The notes under the pieces are model-generated. The model saw nothing but the letters and a program-made list of their open reading frames with translations. It had not been told where the DNA came from and did not search any database. The position numbers and the translations under genes were made by a program. DNA of 35,810 nucleotides from a virus, in the IMG/VR virus record IMGVR_UViG_3300020442_002641, positions 1 to 35,810 of that record; one strand, 5' to 3'. How positions within the stretch are numbered: the first letter of the stretch is position 1; each line of letters begins with the position of its first letter. Below, in pieces: positions 17,415-26,853 of this stretch.

Positions 17415-18965
17415 ATGGCTGCAATAATCACTGATCAGATAAGAATTTTAAATGCTGGTAATTTTGTTTCTGGAGTAACAACCGGAACAGATAGTTACTA
17501 TACCTGGATTGGACTTCCCAATCCAAGTGACTATAAAAGTGATTGGGACGTAAGTCCCCCTTCACCAAAGGATAACTTTGATGAGGAGAATGCATATTGG
17601 GATAATATGATTGCTCTGAAAAAAGTTAATGAATCTGATATCAGACAAGTAGTTACTAAGAGATTTTGGTCTTCTGGTACCAAATATGAGATGTATCGTC
17701 ATGACTATAGCAGAACTAATACTGCTAAGGTTTCTGGTGCATCGAATCTTTATTCAACTCCTTTCTATGTCTTAAACAGTGATTATAGGGTTTATATTTG
17801 TCTTCAAAATGGAACTAGTCCAGAAAACCCATCAGGAAGACCTTCTCTCGATGAACCAAGATTTACTGATTTAGAACCAAGAGCAGCAGGAAATAGTGGT
17901 GATGGTTATATTTGGAAGTATCTTTACACAATCAAACCATCTGAAATTGTAAAATTTGACTCTACAGCATATATGCCAGTCCCTCAAGACTGGGAAACAA
18001 ATGCAGATGTAGCTCCAGTGAGAGATAATGCTGTTGATGGTTCGATTAAGATCGTAACAATTACCAACAGAGGTGCTGGCGTAGGAACAGCGAACCAAAT
18101 CTATACTAGAGTTCCTATTAAGGGAGATGGTGCTGGTGCAGAATGCACATTGGTTATTAATAATGACCAGCAAGTAGAATCGGTTACAATTTCCAACCAA
18201 GGAAGTGGATACACTTTTGGAAACATTGATTTAGATGCTGGTAATGTTCCAGTTTCGACAACTAAACCACTATTCAACATTATAGTTTCACCTCAAGGTG
18301 GACACGGTGCAAATATCTACAGAGAATTGGGAGCAAGCAACGTTCTTCTCTATTCTAGAATTGAGAATGACAATGAAAATCCCGATTTTGTCACAGGAAA
18401 TCAAATTGCAAGATTAGGTCTTGTAAAGAACCCAAGAGTCTTTAATTCCTCTCAAGTTTTAACATCAGATAAAGCTAGTGCTGTTTATGCTGTTAGACTC
18501 ACTGGAATTGGATACAGCACAGCTACATTTACAGCGGATTCTTATATTACTCAAACAATTGGAACAGGAGAAACTGCTGCTGGAAGAGTTGTTAGTTACG
18601 ACCAAGTAACTGGTGTTCTTAAGTATTGGCAAGATAGAACTGTTGCAGGATTTAATACAGTAGGAACTGCACAAAGCAATCCTCAATATGGATATGACAT
18701 GTTCAGGTTTACTGCTTCTCCATCTTCGGGAGGATCTTTAAACATTAACGGAGGATCTACTACTTTATCCATTAGTACAAACTTTACGGGTATTTCGACC
18801 GTAATAAATAATAAAACCTATTACTTGGGTCAATCTTTTGTCTCTGGTGTGTCCAATCCAGAAGTTAAAAAATACTCTGGAGACATATTATATGTTGATA
18901 ATCGACCTGCCATTACAAGGTCGTCTAGTCAAAAAGAAGATATCAAGATCATTTTGCAGTTCTAA
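17415..18965 (+). CDS. gp8: Baseplate wedge subunit gp8
   Basis: The product is 516 residues; T4 gp8 has 334. The N-terminal MAAIITDQIRILNAGNF, then TWIGLPNPSDY, is typical of marine T4-like gp8. GDGYIWKYLYTIKPSEIVKF corresponds to GDGYVWEYLFEIPP in T4. The C-terminus YVDNRPAITRSSSQKEDIKI corresponds to T4 YMENRPPI...EEINILFTF. gp8 is a dimeric wedge protein that joins the gp10/gp7 and gp6 layers of the baseplate. Residues about 210-280 hold two GSGY-type repeats (ITNRGAGVGTANQIY and ISNQGSGYTFGNIDL) that account for part of the extra length. The stop at 18963-18965 is 6 nt before the next ATG. Confidence 0.92.
   Translation: MAAIITDQIRILNAGNFVSGVTTGTDSYYTWIGLPNPSDYKSDWDVSPPSPKDNFDEENAYWDNMIALKKVNESDIRQVVTKRFWSSGTKYEMYRHDYSRTNTAKVSGASNLYSTPFYVLNSDYRVYICLQNGTSPENPSGRPSLDEPRFTDLEPRAAGNSGDGYIWKYLYTIKPSEIVKFDSTAYMPVPQDWETNADVAPVRDNAVDGSIKIVTITNRGAGVGTANQIYTRVPIKGDGAGAECTLVINNDQQVESVTISNQGSGYTFGNIDLDAGNVPVSTTKPLFNIIVSPQGGHGANIYRELGASNVLLYSRIENDNENPDFVTGNQIARLGLVKNPRVFNSSQVLTSDKASAVYAVRLTGIGYSTATFTADSYITQTIGTGETAAGRVVSYDQVTGVLKYWQDRTVAGFNTVGTAQSNPQYGYDMFRFTASPSSGGSLNINGGSTTLSISTNFTGISTVINNKTYYLGQSFVSGVSNPEVKKYSGDILYVDNRPAITRSSSQKEDIKIILQF
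18046..18255 (+). repeat. GSGY repeats inside gp8
   Basis: Two units lie between conserved gp8 blocks. The first ends in GDGAGAECTLVINNDQQVES, the second in NQGSGYTFGNIDLDAGNV. They follow the same plan as the repeats in the gp7-like protein and gp14. Confidence 0.65.
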
Positions 18966-18971
18966 AAAGTC

Positions 18972-21900
18972 ATGCCACAAGAAATTAACCTTAACGTATC
19001 ACCATACTTCGACGATTTTGATTCGGGAAAGGAATATTACAAGGTACTTTTTAAACCAGGTTATCCCGTTCAAGCAAGAGAACTGACAACCCTTCAATCT
19101 ATTCTTCAGAATCAGATTGAACAATTTGGACAATCTTTTTACAAAGAAGGCGCTAAAGTAATCCCAGGTCATTTTGCATATAATAAGTCTTATTATGCGA
19201 TAAAAATTGACAATATTTCAAATGGAATTCCTGTAGATGCATATCTCACAGAACTGATTGGACTCAAAATCACAGGTAAAAGTTCTGGAGTAACAGCAAC
19301 CGTTTCTGGATTCTTATTTTCAGATGAATCGGAAACTTCTAATGCTACTTTATACGTAAATTATCTCGGTTCAAGTACCACTGATAATTCTTCTCAGTTT
19401 TTCCGTGATGGAGAAGATCTATTTGCAAGCGACACAATTATTTCTGGATCTCTCGCTACTCCTGTAATTGAACCTGGAGAAACATTTGCAACTACAATTT
19501 CCAATGGATCAAATTGTACTGGTTCTTCCTTTTCAATATCGGAAGGAGTATATTTCATAAGAGGAAGATTTGTTTCTGTTAGAGATGAAACACTTGTTCT
19601 TGATCAATATACAAACAATCCTTCTTACAGAGTTGGTCTGTATGTCAATGAAGAGATTGTAAATGCTGATGAAGATGATACATTAAACGATAATTCTCAG
19701 GGATTTAATAACTACTCCTCCCCTGGCGCAGATAGACTTAGGATTACTGTATCTCTTTTCAAAAAACCATTAGACGATACAGATGACGCAAATTTCGTAG
19801 AATTAGTCACCATTCAAGATGGTGTTTTAAGATCTCAAGAGAAAACAGAACTTTCCAACAGAGTTGGAGATGAAATTGCTAGAAGAATTCATCAAGGAAC
19901 TGGAGATTATGTTATTGATCAATTTTTAGTATCAGCAAAAGAAACTTTAAATGATCTGCAAGGAAATGGTGGAATCTATGAAGAAGGACAACTCACCGCA
20001 AACGGAGGAGTCCCATCACCTGACCTTGCAACATATCAAATTTCCCCAGGTGCAGCAGTAGTTAAGGGATTTGATATAAAGACTATTGCTTCAACCTTTA
20101 TTGATTTTCCAAAAACAAGAACTACGAAGACTTTAGAGAATCAATCAATAATTTACAATACTGGTTCTACTCTTGTTCTCAATAGAGTATTTGGATCTCC
20201 TACCATTGGTGTGGGAAATACTTATGTTTTGAGTTTAAGGAGTGAAAGAGTTGGTCTTGGATCCACTACTCCTGGAGGAAAAGAGATTGGATTAGCAAGA
20301 GTATATGACTTTAAATTAGAATCTGGAACATATGAAAGTGAAAATACAAATCTAAACAGATGGGATATTTCCTTATTCGACGTTCAAACTGTAACTGAAA
20401 TTAATTTAAATGAACCGATTACTCTGTCGGTTCCAACTTTCGTAAAAGGAAATAAGAGTGGTGCTACGGCATTTTTAAACAGTTCTGTTGCTGCTGGAAC
20501 TGCTCTAACAGTATATCAAACAGCTGGAGATTTCCTCGTAAATGAAACCTTCTCCTTCGATGGAATTTCAAATACTAGAGTAGCAACTTCAGTAACCTCA
20601 TATGGAATGTCAGACGTTAAGTCTGTTTATGGTGTAGTTGGAGCAGCAAATTCTTTCACTGCAGATGTTATACAAACACCTACATCGACAATTGGAATTG
20701 CTACTATTAGTGCAATTGACGTGCCAACAGGGTTTAGTTCAATTCGTTCATCAAACGAATTTTTCCCAGGAACAATATCAGTCGATAATCTTGTAAGATT
20801 TACTGATACATCTGTTCCAGATCCAATTATCGCTAGAGTTGTTAGTGTAGGAACTACTCATGTAGTAATTGCAGGAGTCACTACAGTAACAGGAATTACA
20901 TCCAGTAAACTTCCAAGTTCTACTCTTCAAGTAACAGATTTAACATATCTCACAACAAAATTAGGGGATTCTTCTGATAATACTCTCTATACCAGACTTG
21001 CTAAGAATAACATTTCTAACATTTCTATTGATAAGACCAATATAACAGTTAGAAAAACTTATACTAACCTTGTAATTGATTCCACCAAAAAATTATCAAC
21101 AGTCGTCGATGCTGGTGAAGATCTTAAGTTCTTACCTTTTGACGAAGAAAGATACACACTTTTCAGATCTGACGGAACATATGAAGTTCTCACTGCTGAT
21201 AAATTTGAATTTAGTTCTGATGCGAAGGAACTTCAGATTTATAACTTAAGCGGTGCTAACTCTGGAGCAACTTTAGTAGCTACCCTCACAAAAACAAAAG
21301 TAAAGGAAAAGGTAAAGAGAAAAAATAGAGTAGGATCTTTTGTAGTCTCATATTCAAATAATTCTGCTTCTGGCGTAGGAAATACCTCTCTTGATGATGG
21401 ATTGACATATGGAAATTATCCATATGGAACAAGAGTTCAAGATAAGGAAATTTCGTTGAATGTTGGTGATGTTACCGATGTTCTCGGAGTTTATGAGTCA
21501 TTTGGATCTTCAGATCCATCTGCACCTCAAATGACATTGACAACCATTTCTGGTCCAAGCAGCAAAACTTCTGATTTAATCATCGGAGAAGAGTTTGTCG
21601 GACAGACTAGTGGTGCTGTTGGAATGGTTGCAGAAAGAATAGACGATTTGACTATTTCTTTCATAAGTTTGAATGAAGTTGGATTTACTGAAGGAGAAAC
21701 TGTAATTTTTGCTGAAACTGATATTCAATCGGTAGTTACAAATTTATCTGCTTCAAGTTCTAATATTTCTGGTGAGTATACTTTCAAAAATGGTCAAACT
21801 GGCACTATTTTAGGGCATAGTTCTATCATTAGATCAGAAAAGTATTCTGCTCCAACAAGAAAACTCAAAATTTACTACACAAACGGATTCTTTGAGTCTT

Positions 21901-24900
21901 CCGATGAAGGAGATTTTGTAACAGCAAATTCTTACAAAGAATTTGATTACACCGATGATATTCAGTTTATTGGAAACTCCAGAAATACTGATATTATTGA
22001 CATTAGACCAAAAGTTTCTGATTATACGGTTTCTGAAGGATCAAGATCTCCTTTAGAATTCCATGGAAGAACATTTGGAGCTACTGGAAACAGTGCTGCA
22101 AACGTACTTGCTTCAGATGAATCGATTACATTAGATTATTCTTACTATCTTGGCAGAATTGATAGAATTTTCTTATCTAAAGATGGAAAATTCCAAGTTA
22201 AGTATGGAATTCCTTCAGATAAACCAGAAATGCCTGTAGGTGTTGATGAATCTATTGAAATTTGTCAGGCAAAAATACCTCCGTATCTCTACGATGTAAG
22301 AAACGTATCATTTAATTTCTTACAGTATAAGAGATATACTATGAGAGATATCAAGAGACTTGAAGATAGAATCAGAGGTCTCGAATACTATACTACTCTT
22401 TCTTTATTGGAAACTGACACCAATAATATGTTCATTTCCGATGATGAGGGACTGAATAGGTTTAAGTCTGGATTCTTTGTAGATAATTTCTCAACATTAC
22501 AACCACAAGATACTACTAGACAAATTAAAAACTCAATTGACTATAGTGCAAGAGAGGTAAGACCATCTCATTACACTACATCAATCGATCTTCAACCATA
22601 TCCAACGAAATTGCCTTCCGAGGATTTAAGATTTAAGCAGCCTACTGGAATTAACATTAGAAGAGGAGAAGATATTGTAACTCTTGACTACACCGAAGTT
22701 GAGTGGTTAAGTCAACCATATGCTACTAAATCTGAAAGTGTAACTCCATTTATCCTTAACTTCTGGGAAGGAACTATTACATTAACTCCTTCTTCTGATG
22801 TTTGGGTCGATCAAAAGAGAATCGATGCCAAGATTATTGAAGCTCAAGGAAATTATAATGAAGTTCTGGAAAACGCAGTAGAAAATCTTGGAATTGATCC
22901 TCAAACTGGTCTTGCTCCAGTTGTTTGGAATTCTTGGGAAACTTTCTGGACAGGAAGACAAGTTATTGGTGGTGAAAGAACTGTAACCAGAAGTTTTGGT
23001 GGAGAATGGAGAGGAAACTTGGGTGGAGGCAATAGAATTGCTGCATTTGGAACAAGAACCACTCAAGTTGTTAGAGAACAAATTCAAGAAACCATTGATA
23101 CTGGATTTAAGACCAGAACAGGCACACAACAACAGTTTGTGGAGCAATGGGATAATACCTCTGTTGGTGATAGAGTCGTAAGCAAAGACTTAATCACAAG
23201 CATGAGATCAAGAAACATTACCGTTGACGGTAAGAGATTCAAACCAAAGACAAGAGTTTATGCTTTCTTTGATGGAGTTGATGTAACTAAGTTTGTTACT
23301 CCAAAACTTCTTGAAATCGAAATGCTTTCTGGCGCTTTCCAGACAGGAGAAAATGTCGTTGGAACTGTCAGAGCGACAGGTCTCGGTGAAGATAAAGACA
23401 AGTCTAAACCATATATTAAGTTTAGATTGTGCTCTCCAAATCATAGAGAAGGAGAATTCAATGCTCCAACAGTAGTTTATCCGATTAATCCGTATAATGA
23501 TGAGGCAATGCCTACGACATATTCGGCAACATCGTCTCTTCTCAATGTAGATACATATTCGCTGTCTAATCAAGTAGATGGAGATTATTACGGATTTGCT
23601 GAATCTGGAATGATATTAAAAGGAGAAACTAGCGGTGCTCAAGCAGTAATATCAAATACAAGATTGATTAGTGATATTGCTGCAAATGTGCAGGGAAGTT
23701 TCTTCATTCCAGATGGAGATGTTATCGGATTCCCTCGTTTTGAAACTGGTTCGAAGACTTTTGAACTCAGTAGTGACAATGCTAATAACAGAGATTTGGC
23801 AACTACTCATGCAGTCGAAACATTCGAATCTTCTGGAACCTTAGAAACTGTTCAGGAAAATATTGTTTCTGTCAGAAATGCTAGAATTGAAACTATTGAA
23901 ACATCTCAAACAGAAGACGTAAGAAGAACCACAGGAACAGTTGTCGTAGATTCTCAAGTTCTTTCTCAAACACAAAGACAAGTTATTATTGGTTATTATG
24001 ATCCTCTTGCACAAACTTTCTTTGTTGAAGATGAGACTGGAATACACTTATCAAAGGTAGATCTTTTCTTCAGAACCAAGGACGATGCAGACATTCCTGT
24101 CGGCATTCAACTCAGAACTACTAAACTTGGAACTCCGACTCAAACTATTGTTCCTCTGTCTGAAGTTTACTTGGATCCTGCTAATATCAATGTTTCTAGT
24201 GATGGATCAGTTCCAACAACGTTTACATTCCCAGCTCCAGTTTATCTGGACGGTCAAACAGAATACGCTCTTGTAGTAAGATCTGATTCAGCAAAATATA
24301 GCGTATTCATCTCCAGAGTTGGTGAAAATGATTTGATTAGCCAAGAATTCGTTGCACAGCAACCTTACTTGGGATCCCTATTCAAATCACAAAACGCTGC
24401 TGTTTGGGAACCTTCGCAGTGGGAAGATCTCAAATTCAATCTCTATAGAGCTGAATTTGTGGAAAGTGGAACAATTGATTTCTTCAACCCAACTCTTTCT
24501 GTTGGAAATGGACAAGTTGCTCCTCTAACTCCAAACCCACTTTCTTTAGAGTCTAGAAGAATTAGACTTGGAATAACTTCTGCAGTCCTGGATACCAGTC
24601 TAACATTTGGAAATACTATCTCACAGAAGAATTCGAATGCAACTGGTAAGTATGTTGGTGGAGCAGGAATTTGTACTGGTTCACTTCAGGTAATCAATCC
24701 AGGTATAGGATATACTCCTTCTGCTGCTGATGGTGGAAACTTTACTTTCACTGGAGTTGCATTAACATCTATCACTGGAAACGGAATTAATGCAACAGCA
24801 GATATTCTAGTATCTGGTGGAATTATCCAAAGTGCAACTATCGTAAATGGTGGAAACGGATATGTTTCTGGTGATGTAGTTGGCGTATCTTCCCTTGGAA

Positions 24901-26435
24901 ATACACCAGCAGGTTCTAATCTGAGACTTTCTATTGTTTCTATTGCAAGCACAACTGAACTGATTCTCGAAAATGTGCAAGGAGACTTCAAAACTGGAGC
25001 AGGTTCAACTATTCAATACCTCAACAATAGTTTAGTCACCGTAGATCTTAATGCTGATAGTGAAGGTGGAGTAGAAGCAAATCTGGTTACAGTCGAAAAT
25101 ACTGGATTATCGTTCAAGGTAAATCACAAAAATCATGGAATGAACTTCGAAGGAAATAAAGTTATTATTTCCGATGCACAATCAGATGTAATTCCAACTA
25201 AGTTGACAGCTCCATATTCTATAGATTCTACTGATCCAATTTCAGTAGAAACAGCATCTAATTTTGGATTGTTTGAGAATGTTGGTGTTGGAACGACCAA
25301 TAAAGGTTATGTGATTATTGGTGATGAGGTTATTTCTTATACCAGCACATCATCTAATCAAATTGGTGGAGGAATTGTTAGAGCAATTTCAGGAAACAGC
25401 AAAAATTATCCTGTAGGAACTCCTGTTTATAAGTATGAACTTGGCGGTGTTTCTCTCAGAAGAATCAATAAACCGCATTATGTATCATCCTCTAACCTTG
25501 AGTTTGATTCTTATTACATTGATCTTGATATGTCCACCAATGGTACGGACAGAACTGTAGGAACAAGTCATCCTAAGTTATATCTTGGAGAACAAAAGTC
25601 TGCAGGTGGAAGATCAGCAAAAGCAACACAAAACATTGCTTATGAACTTATTTCTCCAATGATTCAAAATTCGACTGTAAGAGGAACTTCTCTGAACGCT
25701 CAGATAAGAACAGTTACAGGTCAGAGTATTGATGGATCTGAAAGAACATTTATCGATAAGGGATTTGAAAGTGTATTGCTTAATCAAACAAATTATCTCG
25801 ATAGTCAGAGACTTATTTGTTCCGAAGCAAATGAAAATGAATTCTTGACAACTCTTCCAAATAACAAATCTTTCAACATGAGAGTTCTTCTTGGAACTAC
25901 CGATCCAAGAATCAGTCCTGTAATAGATCTGCAAAGATGTAATGCGATTCTGACAACAAATAGAATCAATGCTCCTATAACGGATTATGCTAATGATCCA
26001 AGAGTAAATACCATCGACGAAGATCCAAACTCGTTCCAATATCTTTCCAAAGAAAACAGACTTGAGACTCCAGCATCTTCTATTAAGATTATTTTAGATG
26101 CTCATGTCAACGTTTTCAGTGATATTCGTGCTTTCTATGCAGTTTCAAATGAAGAAAAGTTTGAACCTGTATTCACTCCTTTCCCAGGATGGAACAATGT
26201 GAACGGAATTGGCAATGTTATTGATCCAGCTTTAAATGATGGATCTCCTTATCAGTTTGTAAATAAATCATCATCCTTAGGATTTACTCCAGAGGACCTT
26301 GAATATAAGGAATATCAATTTGAAGTAAATAACTTGCCAGACTTTAGATTATACAGAATTAAACTCGTATTGTCTTCAACAAATCAAGCGTATCCGCCAA
26401 GATTCAAAAACTTACGAGTAATTGCCCTTGCTTGA
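18972..26435 (+). CDS. Large virion structural protein with N-terminal DUF4815 (2,487 aa)
   Basis: The N-terminus (EINLNVSPYFDDFDSGKEYY, then VLFKPGYPVQARELTTLQSI, then GQSFYKEGAKVIPGHFAYN) is the DUF4815 signature (PF16075), a domain of large phage tail proteins. Other landmarks are LKRLED-type helix DIKRLEDRIRGLEYYTTLSL (about residue 1122), MRSRNITVDGKRFKPKTRVY followed by AFFDGVDVTKF (about 1410), DPLAQTFFVEDETGIHLSKV (about 1677) and a C-terminal domain ending FRLYRIKLVLSSTNQAYPP. Shared modules are GE-G-TSGA units (about 21575-21840), one GSGY pair (24685-24895) and NHGM/IDDE units (25105-25470). It lies 6 nt after gp8 and ahead of the neck genes, so a baseplate or fibre-attachment role is likely. 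I know no T4 equivalent. There is no truncation and no hydrophobic segment. Confidence 0.8.
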   Translation: MPQEINLNVSPYFDDFDSGKEYYKVLFKPGYPVQARELTTLQSILQNQIEQFGQSFYKEGAKVIPGHFAYNKSYYAIKIDNISNGIPVDAYLTELIGLKITGKSSGVTATVSGFLFSDESETSNATLYVNYLGSSTTDNSSQFFRDGEDLFASDTIISGSLATPVIEPGETFATTISNGSNCTGSSFSISEGVYFIRGRFVSVRDETLVLDQYTNNPSYRVGLYVNEEIVNADEDDTLNDNSQGFNNYSSPGADRLRITVSLFKKPLDDTDDANFVELVTIQDGVLRSQEKTELSNRVGDEIARRIHQGTGDYVIDQFLVSAKETLNDLQGNGGIYEEGQLTANGGVPSPDLATYQISPGAAVVKGFDIKTIASTFIDFPKTRTTKTLENQSIIYNTGSTLVLNRVFGSPTIGVGNTYVLSLRSERVGLGSTTPGGKEIGLARVYDFKLESGTYESENTNLNRWDISLFDVQTVTEINLNEPITLSVPTFVKGNKSGATAFLNSSVAAGTALTVYQTAGDFLVNETFSFDGISNTRVATSVTSYGMSDVKSVYGVVGAANSFTADVIQTPTSTIGIATISAIDVPTGFSSIRSSNEFFPGTISVDNLVRFTDTSVPDPIIARVVSVGTTHVVIAGVTTVTGITSSKLPSSTLQVTDLTYLTTKLGDSSDNTLYTRLAKNNISNISIDKTNITVRKTYTNLVIDSTKKLSTVVDAGEDLKFLPFDEERYTLFRSDGTYEVLTADKFEFSSDAKELQIYNLSGANSGATLVATLTKTKVKEKVKRKNRVGSFVVSYSNNSASGVGNTSLDDGLTYGNYPYGTRVQDKEISLNVGDVTDVLGVYESFGSSDPSAPQMTLTTISGPSSKTSDLIIGEEFVGQTSGAVGMVAERIDDLTISFISLNEVGFTEGETVIFAETDIQSVVTNLSASSSNISGEYTFKNGQTGTILGHSSIIRSEKYSAPTRKLKIYYTNGFFESSDEGDFVTANSYKEFDYTDDIQFIGNSRNTDIIDIRPKVSDYTVSEGSRSPLEFHGRTFGATGNSAANVLASDESITLDYSYYLGRIDRIFLSKDGKFQVKYGIPSDKPEMPVGVDESIEICQAKIPPYLYDVRNVSFNFLQYKRYTMRDIKRLEDRIRGLEYYTTLSLLETDTNNMFISDDEGLNRFKSGFFVDNFSTLQPQDTTRQIKNSIDYSAREVRPSHYTTSIDLQPYPTKLPSEDLRFKQPTGINIRRGEDIVTLDYTEVEWLSQPYATKSESVTPFILNFWEGTITLTPSSDVWVDQKRIDAKIIEAQGNYNEVLENAVENLGIDPQTGLAPVVWNSWETFWTGRQVIGGERTVTRSFGGEWRGNLGGGNRIAAFGTRTTQVVREQIQETIDTGFKTRTGTQQQFVEQWDNTSVGDRVVSKDLITSMRSRNITVDGKRFKPKTRVYAFFDGVDVTKFVTPKLLEIEMLSGAFQTGENVVGTVRATGLGEDKDKSKPYIKFRLCSPNHREGEFNAPTVVYPINPYNDEAMPTTYSATSSLLNVDTYSLSNQVDGDYYGFAESGMILKGETSGAQAVISNTRLISDIAANVQGSFFIPDGDVIGFPRFETGSKTFELSSDNANNRDLATTHAVETFESSGTLETVQENIVSVRNARIETIETSQTEDVRRTTGTVVVDSQVLSQTQRQVIIGYYDPLAQTFFVEDETGIHLSKVDLFFRTKDDADIPVGIQLRTTKLGTPTQTIVPLSEVYLDPANINVSSDGSVPTTFTFPAPVYLDGQTEYALVVRSDSAKYSVFISRVGENDLISQEFVAQQPYLGSLFKSQNAAVWEPSQWEDLKFNLYRAEFVESGTIDFFNPTLSVGNGQVAPLTPNPLSLESRRIRLGITSAVLDTSLTFGNTISQKNSNATGKYVGGAGICTGSLQVINPGIGYTPSAADGGNFTFTGVALTSITGNGINATADILVSGGIIQSATIVNGGNGYVSGDVVGVSSLGNTPAGSNLRLSIVSIASTTELILENVQGDFKTGAGSTIQYLNNSLVTVDLNADSEGGVEANLVTVENTGLSFKVNHKNHGMNFEGNKVIISDAQSDVIPTKLTAPYSIDSTDPISVETASNFGLFENVGVGTTNKGYVIIGDEVISYTSTSSNQIGGGIVRAISGNSKNYPVGTPVYKYELGGVSLRRINKPHYVSSSNLEFDSYYIDLDMSTNGTDRTVGTSHPKLYLGEQKSAGGRSAKATQNIAYELISPMIQNSTVRGTSLNAQIRTVTGQSIDGSERTFIDKGFESVLLNQTNYLDSQRLICSEANENEFLTTLPNNKSFNMRVLLGTTDPRISPVIDLQRCNAILTTNRINAPITDYANDPRVNTIDEDPNSFQYLSKENRLETPASSIKIILDAHVNVFSDIRAFYAVSNEEKFEPVFTPFPGWNNVNGIGNVIDPALNDGSPYQFVNKSSSLGFTPEDLEYKEYQFEVNNLPDFRLYRIKLVLSSTNQAYPPRFKNLRVIALA
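24685..25470 (+). repeat. GSGY, NHGM and IDDE-RG modules in the DUF4815 protein
   Basis: VINPGIGYTPSA and IVNGGNGYVSGDVVGVS are GSGY copies at 24685-24895. NHKNHGMNFEGNKVIISDAQ at about 25123 is an HGF-type start, followed by VIIGDEVISYTS and GGGIVRAISGNS as an IDDE-RG unit up to 25470. The order resembles the arrays in the gp7-like protein. Confidence 0.55.
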
Positions 26436-26440
26436 TAACT

Positions 26441-26668
26441 ATGGATTATATTAAGGTTGAGGGTCACTCAAATTTAAAGAGAGACCCTCAAACAAATGCT
26501 ATCATCAATGATAATATGAAAGATTATAATGAATACAAGAAGAGGAAACAGATCAAATCCAAAGAGATTGATAAGATACAGAACATGGAAGATGATCTTG
26601 ATAGAATCAAGGATGATATCAACGATATCAAATCACTATTAAAGGAGTTAATCAATGGATCCAAATGA
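26441..26668 (+). CDS. Small conserved-looking hypothetical protein (75 aa)
   Basis: I place the start at ATG 26441 (MDYIKVEGHSNLKRDPQTNA). The frame extends to a TTG at 26432, but that overlaps the stop of the previous gene and the 'M-Y-kVEGHs-L-RD--TNAI-N' beginning is the form I recognise from marine T4-like phages. The C-terminal half (about residues 25-73) is charged and heptad-like, with NMEDDLDRIKDDINDIKSLL, so a coiled coil is likely. It begins 5 nt after the DUF4815 gene and overlaps the next small gene by 14 nt. Its function is unknown. A virion or assembly role is suggested only by position. Confidence 0.75.
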   Translation: MDYIKVEGHSNLKRDPQTNAIINDNMKDYNEYKKRKQIKSKEIDKIQNMEDDLDRIKDDINDIKSLLKELINGSK

Positions 26669-26819
26669 AATTGAAATAAAAAGTCTCTCAAAGCAGTTTG
26701 CATATCAAAAGATTGCAACTGATATAGATAAGTGTGATGATCCTGAGATGCTAAAGGACATTGCAAAGTCTTTTGCAAAATTATACTATAAACAGCAAGA
26801 AACGATTTCTGTAATATAG
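26655..26819 (+). CDS. Small hypothetical protein (54 aa) overlapping its upstream neighbour
   Basis: ATG 26655 is preceded by a strong ribosome-binding site, AAAGGAG (26641-26647), placed inside the end of the previous gene, and the frame closes at TAG 26817-26819. The product starts MDPNEIEIKSLSKQFAYQKI and is predicted helical, with alternating charged and aromatic residues (FAKLYYKQQE near the end). It overlaps the previous gene by 14 nt in another frame, which suggests translational coupling. I recall short proteins beginning 'M-PNEIEIKSLSK' next to neck genes in marine T4-like phages. I can give no function. Confidence 0.75.
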   Translation: MDPNEIEIKSLSKQFAYQKIATDIDKCDDPEMLKDIAKSFAKLYYKQQETISVI

Positions 26820-26827
26820 GATCGACC

Positions 26828-26834
26828 ATAAATA
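26828..26834 (+). promoter_or_regulatory. Late-promoter-like box upstream of gp13
   Basis: ATAAATA in the 34-nt gap between the 54-residue gene and gp13, ending 19 nt before the gp13 ATG. Confidence 0.65.
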
Positions 26835-26853
26835 CTCAAAAAGTGTTGAATAA

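Noticed and set aside
26432-26440. TTG start for the small gene after the DUF4815 gene
   Set aside because: It overlaps the upstream stop codon and adds only three residues; the ATG at 26441 gives the conserved-looking MDYIKVEGH beginning.
26459-26489. Inverted repeat GAGGGTC / GACCCTC as a terminator
   Set aside because: The loop is 17 nt, there is no T-run, and it lies inside the coding part of the 75-residue gene.
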